Positions 27,178-36,243 are shown, numbered from the stretch's first letter. The stretch is DNA of 64,000 nt from UBA830 sp002295635 (GCA_002295635.1 DBHK01000017.1:30091-94090), one strand, 5' to 3'. Translations and numbers: made by a program. Notes: a model not told the origin generated them from the letters alone.

Positions 27178-27828
27178 ATGACTAAACTAACACCTGAAAT
27201 CATACTTCGAGCCTACGCCGTGGGGCTTTTTCCAATGGCGGAAAACCGTCAAGACACCACCTTGTATTGGATTGATCCCGAAAAGCGCGGTGTATTGCCA
27301 TTGAACGACTTCCATATACCTCGGCGCCTACGCCGTACGGTTCGAGCCGGCACATTTGAGGTATACTGCAACACTGCCTTCACTGACGTAATCCGCGGCT
27401 GTGCCGCCCCTGGGGCGGGTCGCGACGAAAGCTGGATTAATGAGGAGATAATCTCCCTCTACACGATGCTTAATAAGATGGGTCGAGCCTATTCGGTCGA
27501 GGCCTGGCATAATGGTAAACTAGTCGGGGGATTGTACGGCGTTGCCCTCGGAGCAGTATTCTTCGGCGAGAGTATGTTCAGCACTGTTCGGGACGCCAGT
27601 AAAGTCGCCTTGGTCCATCTGGTTGCTAGGCTAAAAAAAGGGAAATTCACGCTTCTCGATACCCAGTTCGTGAATAGACATTTAGCCCAGTTCGGCGTCG
27701 TCGAAATGCCGCGGTCTGGTTTTCGCCAGAAACTTTCGTCGGCACTAGACCGCTCGGCTATATTCCCTACCGAATTGCGTCAGTCAGAACTAGAAGATTT
27801 TCTGCAGTCTACCACCCACACATCGTAG
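27178..27828 (+). CDS. aat: Leucyl/phenylalanyl-tRNA-protein transferase
   Basis: Adds Leu or Phe to the N-terminus of proteins beginning with Arg or Lys, making them N-end-rule substrates for ClpS-ClpAP; both clpS and clpA are about 4-6 kb away in this window. At 216 residues it is of usual length. Signatures are YAVGLFPMAE, WIDPEKRGVLPL, RDESWINEEI and VGGLYGVALGAVFFGESMFS, followed by LLDTQFVNRHLAQFGVVEMPR, which together define the family. Its 3' end overlaps the 3' end of the opposite-strand DUF2155 gene by 49 bp. Confidence 0.97.
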   Translation: MTKLTPEIILRAYAVGLFPMAENRQDTTLYWIDPEKRGVLPLNDFHIPRRLRRTVRAGTFEVYCNTAFTDVIRGCAAPGAGRDESWINEEIISLYTMLNKMGRAYSVEAWHNGKLVGGLYGVALGAVFFGESMFSTVRDASKVALVHLVARLKKGKFTLLDTQFVNRHLAQFGVVEMPRSGFRQKLSSALDRSAIFPTELRQSELEDFLQSTTHTS

Positions 27829-28166
27829 ACCGGATGCTCCATAGATGATGCGGCAGGGCTGGAGGCAAACATCCAGCCAGCAAACAAATTAATAGCACTT
27901 TCACCAAGGCGGCGTTCGCGTATCTCAAGGTAAGCTGTCGTTTCTGGGGTTTCCGTCGGGGGCCGTTTGTGACATTTGCGCACGGTTATTTCGAGGGTTC
28001 CGAACCGTACATCCTCACCAATCGGCGCCTCTATAGTTGAAATCCTTGCTGTGATCTTATCCAAACCCTGAAGGACCGTAACGACTGATTTTTGCGGTTG
28101 CGCAATCGCAGGCTGCAAATAGAGGGCGGCCGAAAGGATCAGGATATGGACTCCCAAACGTATCAT
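27780..28166 (-). CDS. DUF2155 domain-containing exported protein
   Basis: Small exported protein typical of alphaproteobacteria, function unknown. From ATG 28166 it has 128 residues with a signal peptide ending near LQPAIAQ, then a compact beta-rich domain with VLQGLDKITARISTIEAPIG, RFGTLEITVRKCHKRPP, and LFAGWMFASSPAASSMEHPVYDVWVVDC, whose two Cys are conserved in the family. A longer frame reaches 28229 and into mlaD, but the internal ATG fits the signal peptide better. The gene order NDUFA12-mlaD-DUF2155 facing aat is shared by many relatives and hints at an envelope role. Confidence 0.85.
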   Translation of the reverse strand: MIRLGVHILILSAALYLQPAIAQPQKSVVTVLQGLDKITARISTIEAPIGEDVRFGTLEITVRKCHKRPPTETPETTAYLEIRERRLGESAINLFAGWMFASSPAASSMEHPVYDVWVVDCRKSSSSD

Positions 28167-28209
28167 GTGTATTACGCCACTCGGATTTGAGGCCAACAAA
28201 CCGGTACGT

Positions 28210-28674
28210 TTAGTTAGCCTTCTCGCCATCCTTATTGGTCTGGCTAAAAATCATCTGTCCAACAAGTCCCATAAGATCGATTGACCCTTGGGTAGTGGTG
28301 ATCTCCTCACCCGCCTGAAGCATTTCGTCTGACCCACCCGGTGAAAGCGCCAGAAATTTATCACCCAGTAACCCATCGGAAGAAACCGAGATTGAGGTGT
28401 CTTCCGGGATCTTGATATCAGAACTAATATTCATGGACACCTTTGCAAAGTAGGTTTTGGGATCCAGAAAAGATGCTGTAACTGTCCCAATCTTGATACC
28501 ACTCATCCTGACGTCCGATCCAGAGAGAATACCGTCAATCCGATCGAAGCTCGCTGTTATCTCGTACCCTTGAACTTTGCCAACCTCAGCCTTGTTATAC
28601 GCAAAAAAGATGAACAATGCCGCCACCAAGAGCACCACCGCACCCATCACAGTCTCAATTAGGTTTTTCCGCAT
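28210..28674 (-). CDS. mlaD: MlaD-type MCE-domain lipid transport protein
   Basis: Periplasmic-facing component of the Mla system that keeps phospholipids out of the outer leaflet of the outer membrane. It has 154 residues, one N-terminal membrane helix (about 8-25), then a single MCE domain from about 38 with GILSGSDVRMSGIKIGTV and TSISVSSDGLLGDKFLALSPGG, the MlaD signature. A short polar tail (QTNKDGEKAN) ends it. No mlaE, mlaF or mlaC gene is in the window, so its partners are encoded elsewhere. It lies 38 bp after the NDUFA12-like gene on the same strand. Confidence 0.93.
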   Translation of the reverse strand: MRKNLIETVMGAVVLLVAALFIFFAYNKAEVGKVQGYEITASFDRIDGILSGSDVRMSGIKIGTVTASFLDPKTYFAKVSMNISSDIKIPEDTSISVSSDGLLGDKFLALSPGGSDEMLQAGEEITTTQGSIDLMGLVGQMIFSQTNKDGEKAN

Positions 28675-28712
28675 TCCCGCTAGGTCTCCTTCCTATCGGC
28701 TAACCATATACT

Positions 28713-29069
28713 CTAAGAAGGCTGCCAAGGTTCATAATCACCCGTCGCCTCATCCCTCTGACCACCATTCAGGATGTGACCGGGGGGACGGTAGGCATTC
28801 TCTGTCCCTGTCATGTTTGGCTGATGCTCTTTTTGCCATTCCCAGCGGCGCCCCACATCATCTTCCGGAATATCATCCGTAGTGTGGTGCAGCCATGAAT
28901 GCCACGCTGGCGGCACGCGAGACGCCTCAGGATTTCCTTTATAAATCACCCACCGTTTCTCGCGAACCGAACGCGTTCCGCGCTTAGTCCGATAATACGC
29001 ATTGCCTTGGGTATCTGTGCCCACCTGCTGACCGTTAAATATCGTAAATAATCTGGTTCCAATGGTCAT
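28713..29069 (-). CDS. NDUFA12-type accessory subunit of NADH:ubiquinone oxidoreductase
   Basis: Homologue of the mitochondrial complex I subunit NDUFA12 (B17.2), kept in alphaproteobacteria and used in assembly or stability of respiratory complex I. From ATG 29069 (AGAGGT ribosome site) it has 118 residues. Diagnostic features are the early G-T-R-L-F-T-I-F-N-G-Q-Q-V-G-x-D-x-x-G-N-x-Y-Y pattern, KRWVIYKGNPEASRVPPAWH, and WLHHTTDDIP, followed by a Pro/Gly-rich C-terminus (NMTGTENAYRPPGHI). A TTG five codons upstream is an unlikely alternative. The finding supports an alphaproteobacterial host. Confidence 0.93.
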   Translation of the reverse strand: MTIGTRLFTIFNGQQVGTDTQGNAYYRTKRGTRSVREKRWVIYKGNPEASRVPPAWHSWLHHTTDDIPEDDVGRRWEWQKEHQPNMTGTENAYRPPGHILNGGQRDEATGDYEPWQPS

Positions 29070-29287
29070 ACGTACCTCTAACAAAGGTTGATTCCGAGTA
29101 ATTCTTCGGTCAACGGCCGACTAAACTGTATCTTATAATCGTCGATTTCGTCCAGTCTTACACTTCTTTATCACTTGTATCTTTGTCACATGCTAAAAGT
29201 CATCTACCTGATATCATTTCGTGATTTTGGACACTAGATCGTCTTGCTACATATCGCTACGTTCGACCTATATAATGGAGAATCGTA

Positions 29288-29752
29288 ATGAGCACACGAA
29301 TCGTTCAACGCCTTGCGGAGTTAGGGTTCACCCTACCATCCGCACCTGTCCCATCCGCAAATTATGTTCCCTTTCGGCGGTCTGGAAGTCACATCTTTAT
29401 TGCGGGGCAAATTTCAATTACCGACGACAAAAGCGTAAGAGGTAAGGTCGGTCACGATTTATCTATCGAGGAAGGCTACGCCGCAGCGCGTCTTTGCGGG
29501 CTGAATATCCTTGCTCAATTGAAGGCTTGCGTCGGAGCAGATATTGATCGCGCCAAGGCGATTAAGTTGGGAGGTTTTGTGAATGCTCTGCCCGATTTCA
29601 TTCAGCCACCCGCCGTAATCAATGGTGTGTCGGACCTTCTAATCGATGTGATGGGCGAAGATGCTGGAAAGCATGCGCGTTTCGCCGTCGTCGTTGCCTC
29701 TCTCCCAGGTGGTGCGGCTGTCGAGGTAGACGCAATTTTTGAGATCGAGTAG
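29288..29752 (+). CDS. RidA/YjgF-YER057c-UK114 family protein
   Basis: Probable enamine/imine deaminase-family protein of 154 residues. It has the N-terminal extension seen in the group that contains R-L-A-E-L-G-x-x-L-P, then the core with GQISITDDKSVRGKVG, SIEEGYAAARLCGLNILAQL and VKLGGF-type strand (IKLGGFVNALPDF). The segment HARFAVVVASLPGGAAVEVD holds the conserved Arg that in RidA binds the substrate carboxylate. It neutralises reactive 2-aminoacrylate in better-known members; the substrate here is inferred. Its stop is directly followed by the ATG of the next gene, so the two are translationally adjacent. Confidence 0.92.
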   Translation: MSTRIVQRLAELGFTLPSAPVPSANYVPFRRSGSHIFIAGQISITDDKSVRGKVGHDLSIEEGYAAARLCGLNILAQLKACVGADIDRAKAIKLGGFVNALPDFIQPPAVINGVSDLLIDVMGEDAGKHARFAVVVASLPGGAAVEVDAIFEIE

Positions 29753-30919
29753 ATGGTGGATGCGTGCGAGACCGTTACCGTAAAGATTCTTTCTTCTCTG
29801 AGTGAGGTGTCGGCCGAAGATTGGGATGGCTGTGCCGGTCCTGATAACCCGTTTATCTCTCATATGTTTCTAAAGACCCTAGAGGACTCGAGCGCGGCGT
29901 GCAACGAAACCGGATGGCTCCCGCAACACGTTGTGATTGAGGACCCAGCCGGAGGGTTGATAGGTGCTGCCCCCTGTTACCTTAAATATCACTCCCATGG
30001 GGAATATGTTTTCGACTGGGGTTGGGCGGATGCATATACTCGCGCAGGTGGGAAATATTATCCCAAACTGCAGGTCTCAGTCCCTTTCTCCCCGGTTACC
30101 GGGCCCCGCCTTCTAGTTCGGGATGGAGAGGATAAAATCCATACCCGGAAGATGCTTGCAACTGGCCTCGTAGAATTGGCTAAGCAGCACAATTCCTCGT
30201 CGCTACACATCACATTCACTCAAGAAGAAGAATGCCAAGATTTAAAGGAAATGAGTTTCCTAATCCGCCAAGGGCAACAATTCCATTGGCACAATCAAGG
30301 TTTCAAGAACTTTGAAGACTTTTTAGAATCACTCAATTCACGCAAACGAAAAATGATCCGCAAGGAACGTGATGCCGCTAATGCCGCCGTCAATATCGAA
30401 GTTCTAACTGGCGATGACCTAACCGAGCACCACATGCAGTCGTTTTATCATTTTTACCGCAACACTGTAGATCGCAAGTGGGCCCATGCCTATCTGACCT
30501 ACGAGTTCTTCCAACTGCTACGCGAGCGCATGTCTAAGAATGTGGTTTTGATGATGGCTAGCTGTAACGGGGATTATGTAGCTGGAGCGCTTAACATGAG
30601 AGGGCCGGATACTCTATGGGGTCGCAATTGGGGCTGTTCTGAACACTTCAAGATGCTCTATTTCGAGACCTGTTTCTACCGCGGCATAGAATTCGCGATT
30701 GAAAATGGGCTCTCTAAAGTCGAGGCTGGCGCTCAAGGACCGCATAAGATCAGTCGCGGCTACCTGCCTTCCGCTACCTATAGCTTGCATTGGATACGTG
30801 ACGATGCTTTCCGACGTGCGGTCGCCGACTTCGTCGATCGAGAACGTTGCGGAGTTGAACACGAGATGGATTTGCTATCAGCACTTTCCCCATTCAAGAT
30901 CTCAAATGCACCACCGTGA
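29753..30919 (+). CDS. GNAT-fold / DUF482 (FemAB-like) protein
   Basis: A 388-residue member of the DUF482 family, which has a double GNAT fold like the FemAB aminoacyl-transferases and is annotated as peptidoglycan biosynthesis or recognition; the actual reaction is not established. Characteristic blocks are NPFISHMFLKTLEDS, GWLPQHVVIED, YVFDWGWADAY, LQVSVPFSPVTGPRLLVR, FHWHNQGFKNFEDFL, LNSRKRKMIRKERDAA and EAGAQGPHKISRGYLP. The N-rich and R-K-rich central part is typical. It immediately follows the RidA gene. In relatives this family commonly lies near clpA, as here, though an 860-bp gap intervenes. Confidence 0.9.
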   Translation: MVDACETVTVKILSSLSEVSAEDWDGCAGPDNPFISHMFLKTLEDSSAACNETGWLPQHVVIEDPAGGLIGAAPCYLKYHSHGEYVFDWGWADAYTRAGGKYYPKLQVSVPFSPVTGPRLLVRDGEDKIHTRKMLATGLVELAKQHNSSSLHITFTQEEECQDLKEMSFLIRQGQQFHWHNQGFKNFEDFLESLNSRKRKMIRKERDAANAAVNIEVLTGDDLTEHHMQSFYHFYRNTVDRKWAHAYLTYEFFQLLRERMSKNVVLMMASCNGDYVAGALNMRGPDTLWGRNWGCSEHFKMLYFETCFYRGIEFAIENGLSKVEAGAQGPHKISRGYLPSATYSLHWIRDDAFRRAVADFVDRERCGVEHEMDLLSALSPFKISNAPP

Positions 30920-31777
30920 CCAATTACGAAGACATTTCCTATCTAACCGTCGACGGCAACTTGCTGCGCGGTTGGCTAAATCGGCCGATCGCCTGAAGAT
31001 TGCTTTCATACACGATGATCTCGAGGCCAACAGAATAGGTGTCTTTGCGGTGAGATTTTGAATTTCTGGCATCGCAAAATACCCACTACCAGTATAGGAC
31101 GTTTCTTGGGGCTTGAGGCGGTTCAAGGAAATCTCGGTTACCTCGACATAACAGGCTAAATCATCGAAGAATTTGCATCTGCCCGCGGTGCCAAGCGGTA
31201 AGGCTTAGTCGTGGCTTGTCCGAGAGGCCGAGACTGGGCGTTAAAGTCACCTGTAATTAAAAACGCTGATAACAGTCAGTTTTTATAATCGATGCGCGGC
31301 AAATATTTGATCATTTGCGGCGTTATTACTTGGTTCGAATAACCAAAACGAGTGTGTGATCGTGGTCGGCTACCCCTTTTCGAGATGGGATAAAGATAGA
31401 GATGGGCAACCTTCACAGCCTCTTGGCGTCGGATTTGGAAAGTCATCTGCTGCCGATACTTATTTTTCAGGCTACCAACCACCAAAATGTCGAACTAACC
31501 TAGCGAGACGAATTGTTGACCTCTACCGATCAAAAGACTGAAAGGTGGAAGTTCCAAATTTCGCTGATGAGCTGAACAGACTTATTCCTGCTAATTCGGG
31601 TTCAAAAGTCGCCAACGTGGTTTTAGTGTCTATCAGGGAGTTACTCTTTGGCGTCTGAATGAACCCGGTTGGAATTGGTGTAGCAAACCAACCTTTTAGC
31701 GGTCACCTTATTAGATCCTTAGGCTCACATTTAATAAAAGTGTAATTAGTTCTGAATTAGTGACAAGAATTGGCGAG
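30920..31777. other. Gene-poor gap between DUF482 gene and clpA
   Basis: No complete gene is supported in these 858 bases. Several short open frames exist on both strands, none with a good ribosome site plus a recognisable full domain. On the minus strand (about 31190-30902) an open stretch contains CKFFDDLACYV and later TPILLASRSSCMKAI; the second resembles the L-A-S-x-S start of Maf nucleotide pyrophosphatases, but the rest of that family is missing and the frame ends at the DUF482 gene. A decayed gene is the simplest guess. The base composition is mixed and AT-rich towards clpA. Confidence 0.45.
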
Positions 31778-34132
31778 CTACTGCACTAGTTCCGTCTCAA
31801 GGCCGTCTCCATCATCAGCCCCATCGTCCGGATCACTATCGGGGTCCTTACCTTTCTGCCCCTTCGGAGGAGCAGACTGAATAACAAAGGTAAGCCTGTC
31901 TTCCTCTTTCTTGACATCAACCTGAACCACCCCGCCTTTGGCCAACTTGCCGAACAAAATTTCGTCGGCCAACGGTTTCTTTATGTGCTCTTGAATAACT
32001 CTGGAAAGCGGGCGCGCACCATAGGCTTCGTCATAACCCTTACGGCCCAGCCAGTATCGCGCAGCAGCGTTGAGCTCAAACGTGACGTTGCGGTCTTCGA
32101 GTTGGGCTTCAAGTTGCATGATGAATTTATCAACCACCAACATAACCACATCCCTCGGAAGGCTCGAAAACGGGATTATCGCATCGAGACGATTTCGGAA
32201 TTCCGGGGTAAACATGCGTTTAATAGCTTCTTCATCCTCTCCTATGCGGGCCGAACGTTCGAAACCAATAGCGGGCCTAGCCATATCGGCCGCACCGGCA
32301 TTGGTAGTCATGATCAGGATAACGTTCCTAAAATCTACGCTTTTTCCGTTATGATCAGTTAACCTTCCGTGGTCCATGATTTGAAGCAGAATGTTGAATA
32401 CATCCGGATGTGCTTTTTCTATCTCATCAAGTAACAAGACCGAATGCGGATTTTGGTCGACGGCATCGGTAAGCAGTCCACCTTGATCGAATCCAACATA
32501 GCCGGGTGGTGCACCGATCAGGCGCGATACCGAATGACGCTCCATATATTCGGACATGTCGAAACGTGTTAGCTCAATTCCCATTGTATGGGAAAGCTGT
32601 CGAGCTACCTCGGTCTTACCTACACCGGTCGGACCGGAAAATAGGTAGGATCCGATCGGCTTGTTAGGCTCCCTAAGCCCCGCGCGCGCAAGTTTAATTG
32701 CAGAAGCTAGAGCGTCGATCGCAGTGTCCTGGCCAAAAACTACACGCTTAAGATCAGCGTCGAGAGACTTCATCGATTCCTTGTCAGACCGTGATACACT
32801 TTTTGGAGGTATGCGCGCGATACTTGCGACCACTGCCTCTACATCCTTTACAGTGATCAGTTTCTTGCGTCGGCTTTCCGGCACCAGCATTTGTGCAGCA
32901 CCAACTTCATCAATCACGTCGATCGCTTTATCTGGAAGCTTACGATCGTTGATATATTTGGCTGCAAGTTCCACAGATGTTCTCAAAGCAGCAGCGGTGT
33001 ACCGCACACGGTGGTGTTTCTCGTAATATGGTTTTAGACCACGGAGTATCTTTACAGCATCCTCGATGCTCGGTTCCGGAACATCGATTTTTTGGAATCG
33101 GCGCACCAAGGCCCGGTCCTTCTCAAAATACGAGCGAAATTCCTTATAGGTGGTAGAGCCAATGCATTTTAAGGTGCCGCCCTGTAGGGCCGGTTTCAGT
33201 AGGTTGGACGCGTCCATCGACCCGCCGCTAGTAGCCCCAGCGCCAATGACAGTATGAATTTCGTCAATAAATAATACTGCGTTCTCTTGCTGCTCCAATT
33301 CGGTGACTACTCCTTTCAAGCGTTCCTCGAAATCACCCCGATATCTAGTACCTGCCAGTAGCGCGCCCATATCCAGCGAGAAAATAGTGGATTCTCTCAG
33401 CACATCCGGTACATCGCCATCATAAATTCGCTTCGCCAGCCCTTCGGCAATTGCCGTTTTACCTACCCCAGAGTCACCGACATACAGCGGATTATTCTTG
33501 GTACGACGGCATAGCACCTGAATTGTTCGGTCAATTTCGGACTCTCGACCTATCAGGGGGTCGATTTTACCATCGGCTGCCTTCTGATTGAGATTGACAC
33601 AATAGTTGTCAAGCGCCTCTCCAGCGCCTTTGTTTGCCGCTTCGGCCTCAGCGCTATCGTCGTCCGACCCATGTACAGATCTAGCCTCTGATCTGCCGGG
33701 TACCTTAGCTATTCCGTGGCTTATATAATTCACAGCATCGAATCGAGACATATCTTGTTCTTGCAGATAAAAGACTGCATGACTCTCACGTTCAGAGAAC
33801 ATAGCAACTAACACATTAGCTCCGGTGACTTCTTGGCGACCGGAGGATTGAACGTGAATAGCGGCGCGTTGTACAACTCTCTGAAAGCTAGCAGTCGGCT
33901 TGGGATCGTCATGATCTTCTGAAGCAAGATTAGATAACTCTTCGTCAAGATAAGTCTTAAGGTCTTGAGTGAGCTTATCGATATCAACGCCACAGGCCTT
34001 TAAAACGGCAATGGCATCCTGGTCCTCCGTCAGCGCCATCAGAAGATGCTCGAGCGTTGCGTATTCATGGTTGCGTTCGTTAGCCTGCGCCAATGCGCGA
34101 TGAAGACTTTTTTCTAGATTACGAGAGAGCAT
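31778..34132 (-). CDS. clpA: ATP-dependent Clp protease ATP-binding subunit ClpA
   Basis: Unfoldase partner of ClpP, directed to N-end-rule substrates by ClpS. It has 784 residues: Clp N-domain repeats (1-145), a first AAA+ module with Walker A GDSGVGKT (about 216-223) and Walker B VLFIDEIH, and a second AAA+ module with GPTGVGKT (about 498-505) and VLLLDEIEKAHPDVF. A C-terminal ClpB_D2-small domain carries KGYDEAYGARPLSRVIQ. The M-domain of ClpB is absent, which identifies ClpA. The tail is acidic (DPDSDPDDGADDGDG). It starts 4 bp after the clpS stop. Confidence 0.98.
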   Translation of the reverse strand: MLSRNLEKSLHRALAQANERNHEYATLEHLLMALTEDQDAIAVLKACGVDIDKLTQDLKTYLDEELSNLASEDHDDPKPTASFQRVVQRAAIHVQSSGRQEVTGANVLVAMFSERESHAVFYLQEQDMSRFDAVNYISHGIAKVPGRSEARSVHGSDDDSAEAEAANKGAGEALDNYCVNLNQKAADGKIDPLIGRESEIDRTIQVLCRRTKNNPLYVGDSGVGKTAIAEGLAKRIYDGDVPDVLRESTIFSLDMGALLAGTRYRGDFEERLKGVVTELEQQENAVLFIDEIHTVIGAGATSGGSMDASNLLKPALQGGTLKCIGSTTYKEFRSYFEKDRALVRRFQKIDVPEPSIEDAVKILRGLKPYYEKHHRVRYTAAALRTSVELAAKYINDRKLPDKAIDVIDEVGAAQMLVPESRRKKLITVKDVEAVVASIARIPPKSVSRSDKESMKSLDADLKRVVFGQDTAIDALASAIKLARAGLREPNKPIGSYLFSGPTGVGKTEVARQLSHTMGIELTRFDMSEYMERHSVSRLIGAPPGYVGFDQGGLLTDAVDQNPHSVLLLDEIEKAHPDVFNILLQIMDHGRLTDHNGKSVDFRNVILIMTTNAGAADMARPAIGFERSARIGEDEEAIKRMFTPEFRNRLDAIIPFSSLPRDVVMLVVDKFIMQLEAQLEDRNVTFELNAAARYWLGRKGYDEAYGARPLSRVIQEHIKKPLADEILFGKLAKGGVVQVDVKKEEDRLTFVIQSAPPKGQKGKDPDSDPDDGADDGDGLETELVQ

Positions 34133-34136
34133 TATT

Positions 34137-34517
34137 TCAGGCCTTTTCCAAAGTACATTGCAGAGGATGCTGATGTTGCCGTGCGAGATCCATCACTTGC
34201 TGCACCTTGGTTTCGGCAACCTCGTAAGTGTAGACACCGCAGATGCCGACACCTTTCTGATGGACATGCATCATAATACGTGTCGCTTCTTCACTATTTT
34301 TTCCAAAGAAACGCTCAAGAACTAAAATTACAAATTCCATCGGCGTGTAATCATCATTCAGCATGATGACCTTATACATAGCCGGCTTTTTGGTTTTAGG
34401 TTTTGCACGGACAGCAAGTCCAGTATTCGATCCACCGTCGCCGTCTCCGCCGACAGCATCATCGCCGCCAACCGAACGTGCCGGGATCACTGTGTGATTT
34501 AGAGCAAAATTAACCAT
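34137..34517 (-). CDS. clpS: ClpS adaptor protein
   Basis: Binds N-degron substrates, such as those made by the aat product in this window, and delivers them to ClpAP. It has 126 residues; the variable N-terminus is Gly/Asp-rich (VGGDDAVGGDGDGGSN) and the core contains YKVIMLNDDYTPMEFVILVL, with the Asn-Asp pair that anchors the substrate alpha-amino group. MMHVHQKGVGICGVYTYEVA has the His of the hydrophobic pocket, and ETKV follows. Its ATG overlaps the 3' end of a 52-codon open frame on the same strand (34510-34668). Confidence 0.97.
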   Translation of the reverse strand: MVNFALNHTVIPARSVGGDDAVGGDGDGGSNTGLAVRAKPKTKKPAMYKVIMLNDDYTPMEFVILVLERFFGKNSEEATRIMMHVHQKGVGICGVYTYEVAETKVQQVMDLARQHQHPLQCTLEKA

Positions 34518-34668
34518 CGCTGTTGATCATATGAGATCTGCGTTCACTGATCAAAGTAACTTCGCTGATATCAAAAGTTGAGTTAACGACTATTCCGATT
34601 AGCTCAGGTAAAGTGAGAACACGCTGCATAATGCGGCCCGAAGGCTGATTTATTTCCGTTCTGGCCAT
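34510..34668 (-). CDS. Small open frame overlapping the clpS start (hypothetical)
   Basis: A 52-codon frame starting ATG 34668, MARTEINQPSGRIMQRVLTL and ending ERRSHMINSDG. Its stop TAA (34512-34510) overlaps the clpS start region, giving the string ATGGTTAA in which the clpS ATG precedes the TAA. This is a typical coupling geometry. An AGAGAG tract lies upstream of the ATG. I do not recognise the sequence. It may be a small protein, a translated leader controlling clpS, or chance. The remaining 186 bases up to the next gene (34669-34854) hold no gene. Confidence 0.35.
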   Translation of the reverse strand: MARTEINQPSGRIMQRVLTLPELIGIVVNSTFDISEVTLISERRSHMINSDG

Positions 34669-34854
34669 CAAAAGGGTTCTCTCTCTAAACCGTTAAAACG
34701 AAACGATAGATCTGCGTAGTTTTTTAGCAGGTCGTAACTGTTTGAGTCGCTCACTTATGATATGGTTTAATAAAATACAGCAGTCAATCCGTTGTCATCC
34801 ATCAGGTAATGAGCACTCTGGGCAACGGAAATTTCTGTATCAGACGTTCGGTTA

Positions 34855-36138
34855 GTGTTAACGAGAAATCAAACGGACACGGACAAGGTGCGGGAATTTA
34901 ACTTGTTTCGTCTGCTATTAGTTCTGATCTCGATGTCTACTATCTTTGTGGCGGGGTCGCTGGTGTTCCCCGGTGCCAGCTGCGCAAAATATGCTCATAT
35001 TGTCGTTGACGCGAAAACCGGCCGTGTTCTGAACTCTCTGAATGCGCGGACAAAAAATTATCCCGCCTCATTAACGAAAATAATGACACTATTCATGACT
35101 TTCGAGGCACTTAAGAAACGTACAATATTTATCGACCAAAATCTTCCCGTTTCCCGAGTAGCACAAGGGCGCTCCCCTTCAAGACTTGGCCTGCGCCGAG
35201 GCGAGAGGATTACGGTGAACAACTCAATCAAGGCATTAGTCACAAAATCTGCAAACGACGTCGCCACCGTCCTCGCCGAAGCGATAGGCGGTACCGAGCG
35301 AAAATTTGCGGTTATGATGACTCGCCGCGCACGCGCGCTCGGAATGAAAAACACTACATTTAAGAATGCCTCCGGGCTACCCAATCGAGCGCAACTTAGC
35401 ACTGCCGAAGACATGTCTATTCTTGCACGAGCGATGCTGACTCAGCATCCAGAAATGTATCACCATTTCGCGCGACAAAAGTTTACTTACAAACGGCGGA
35501 CCTATTATTCGCACAACCGCCTACTTAGAAACTACAAGGGTATGGACGGCATTAAGACCGGCTATATTCGGGCATCAGGATTTAACCTAGTCGCCTCCGC
35601 AACACGCGGTGGGAAAAGAGTTATTGCAGTCGTCTTTGGTGGCAAGACTTCAAAAACTCGTGATCGCCAAGTCGCGCGTCTTCTTGACCGCGGGTTCAAA
35701 AGACTTGACCGGGCAGGCGCCACCTCGGAAAAATGGAAAGTTGCCACTATTCGAACTAGTAAGCGGAAAATATCGGGTGCATCTTCCCCTAGGCTCAAGA
35801 AACTTGTAACAGGCAATCCTAATAAAATCTCTTCGGGAAAATTTGTCACGCCTTTACGAGCTCAAACAGGTCGAGTTCGGAGTTGGGCTATCCAGGTCGG
35901 CGCCTATAATCGTTACGGCCCGGCCCATCTCGCAGTAAATCGAGCCGCGCGTGCAGTTCCCAGCCTCCTCGGGAATAAATTCCAAATCCTGCACCAGAAG
36001 AGCAAAGCTCGGCGAGGCTTAAAGATTTACAAAGCCCGGCTGCTGGTATCCTCTGAATCCAATGCTCGAAATTCTTGCAGGGCACTCAAACGCCGCAAAA
36101 TTGATTGTATGGTTGTATGGATGGGACCGAAATCCTAA
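34855..36138 (+). CDS. D-alanyl-D-alanine carboxypeptidase (PBP5/6 type) with SPOR domain
   Basis: Periplasmic serine peptidase trimming pentapeptide stems of peptidoglycan. It has 427 residues from GTG 34855; another GTG at 34888 gives a tighter signal peptide and is an equal candidate. The signal region ends near FPGASCA. Peptidase S11 motifs are SLTK with nucleophile Ser72 and Lys75, SAN at 132-134, and KTG near 234 in GIKTGYIRASGFN. After a basic linker, a C-terminal SPOR domain (about 345-427, SWAIQVGAYNRYGPA onward) should bind denuded glycan at the septum. The usual PBP5 C-terminal amphipathic anchor is replaced by SPOR. Confidence 0.93.
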   Translation: MLTRNQTDTDKVREFNLFRLLLVLISMSTIFVAGSLVFPGASCAKYAHIVVDAKTGRVLNSLNARTKNYPASLTKIMTLFMTFEALKKRTIFIDQNLPVSRVAQGRSPSRLGLRRGERITVNNSIKALVTKSANDVATVLAEAIGGTERKFAVMMTRRARALGMKNTTFKNASGLPNRAQLSTAEDMSILARAMLTQHPEMYHHFARQKFTYKRRTYYSHNRLLRNYKGMDGIKTGYIRASGFNLVASATRGGKRVIAVVFGGKTSKTRDRQVARLLDRGFKRLDRAGATSEKWKVATIRTSKRKISGASSPRLKKLVTGNPNKISSGKFVTPLRAQTGRVRSWAIQVGAYNRYGPAHLAVNRAARAVPSLLGNKFQILHQKSKARRGLKIYKARLLVSSESNARNSCRALKRRKIDCMVVWMGPKS

Positions 36139-36243
36139 TAACAAATCGAGGTTTGTTTCTGGGAGAGTAATATCAATCCTGACATTTTTTAATCGGCCGG
36201 CCGGTTGCCGCTTAATATCCTGTTAGGACTTCTCTTGGTTTGA

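Noticed and set aside
31140..31240. Possible yacG (gyrase inhibitor) remnant on the minus strand
   Set aside because: A few residues (TTKPYR, CADANSS-like) can be lined up only by allowing several frameshifts and a lost Cys pair; too weak to report as a pseudogene.
31180..31260. tRNA-like string containing CCAAGCGGTAAGGC
   Set aside because: It resembles the D-arm of tRNA-Gln, but there is no matching anticodon stem, T-arm or acceptor pairing around it, so it is not a tRNA gene.
31320..31345. GGTTCGAATAACC, T-arm-like sequence
   Set aside because: The stem does not pair correctly around the loop and no other tRNA arms are present.
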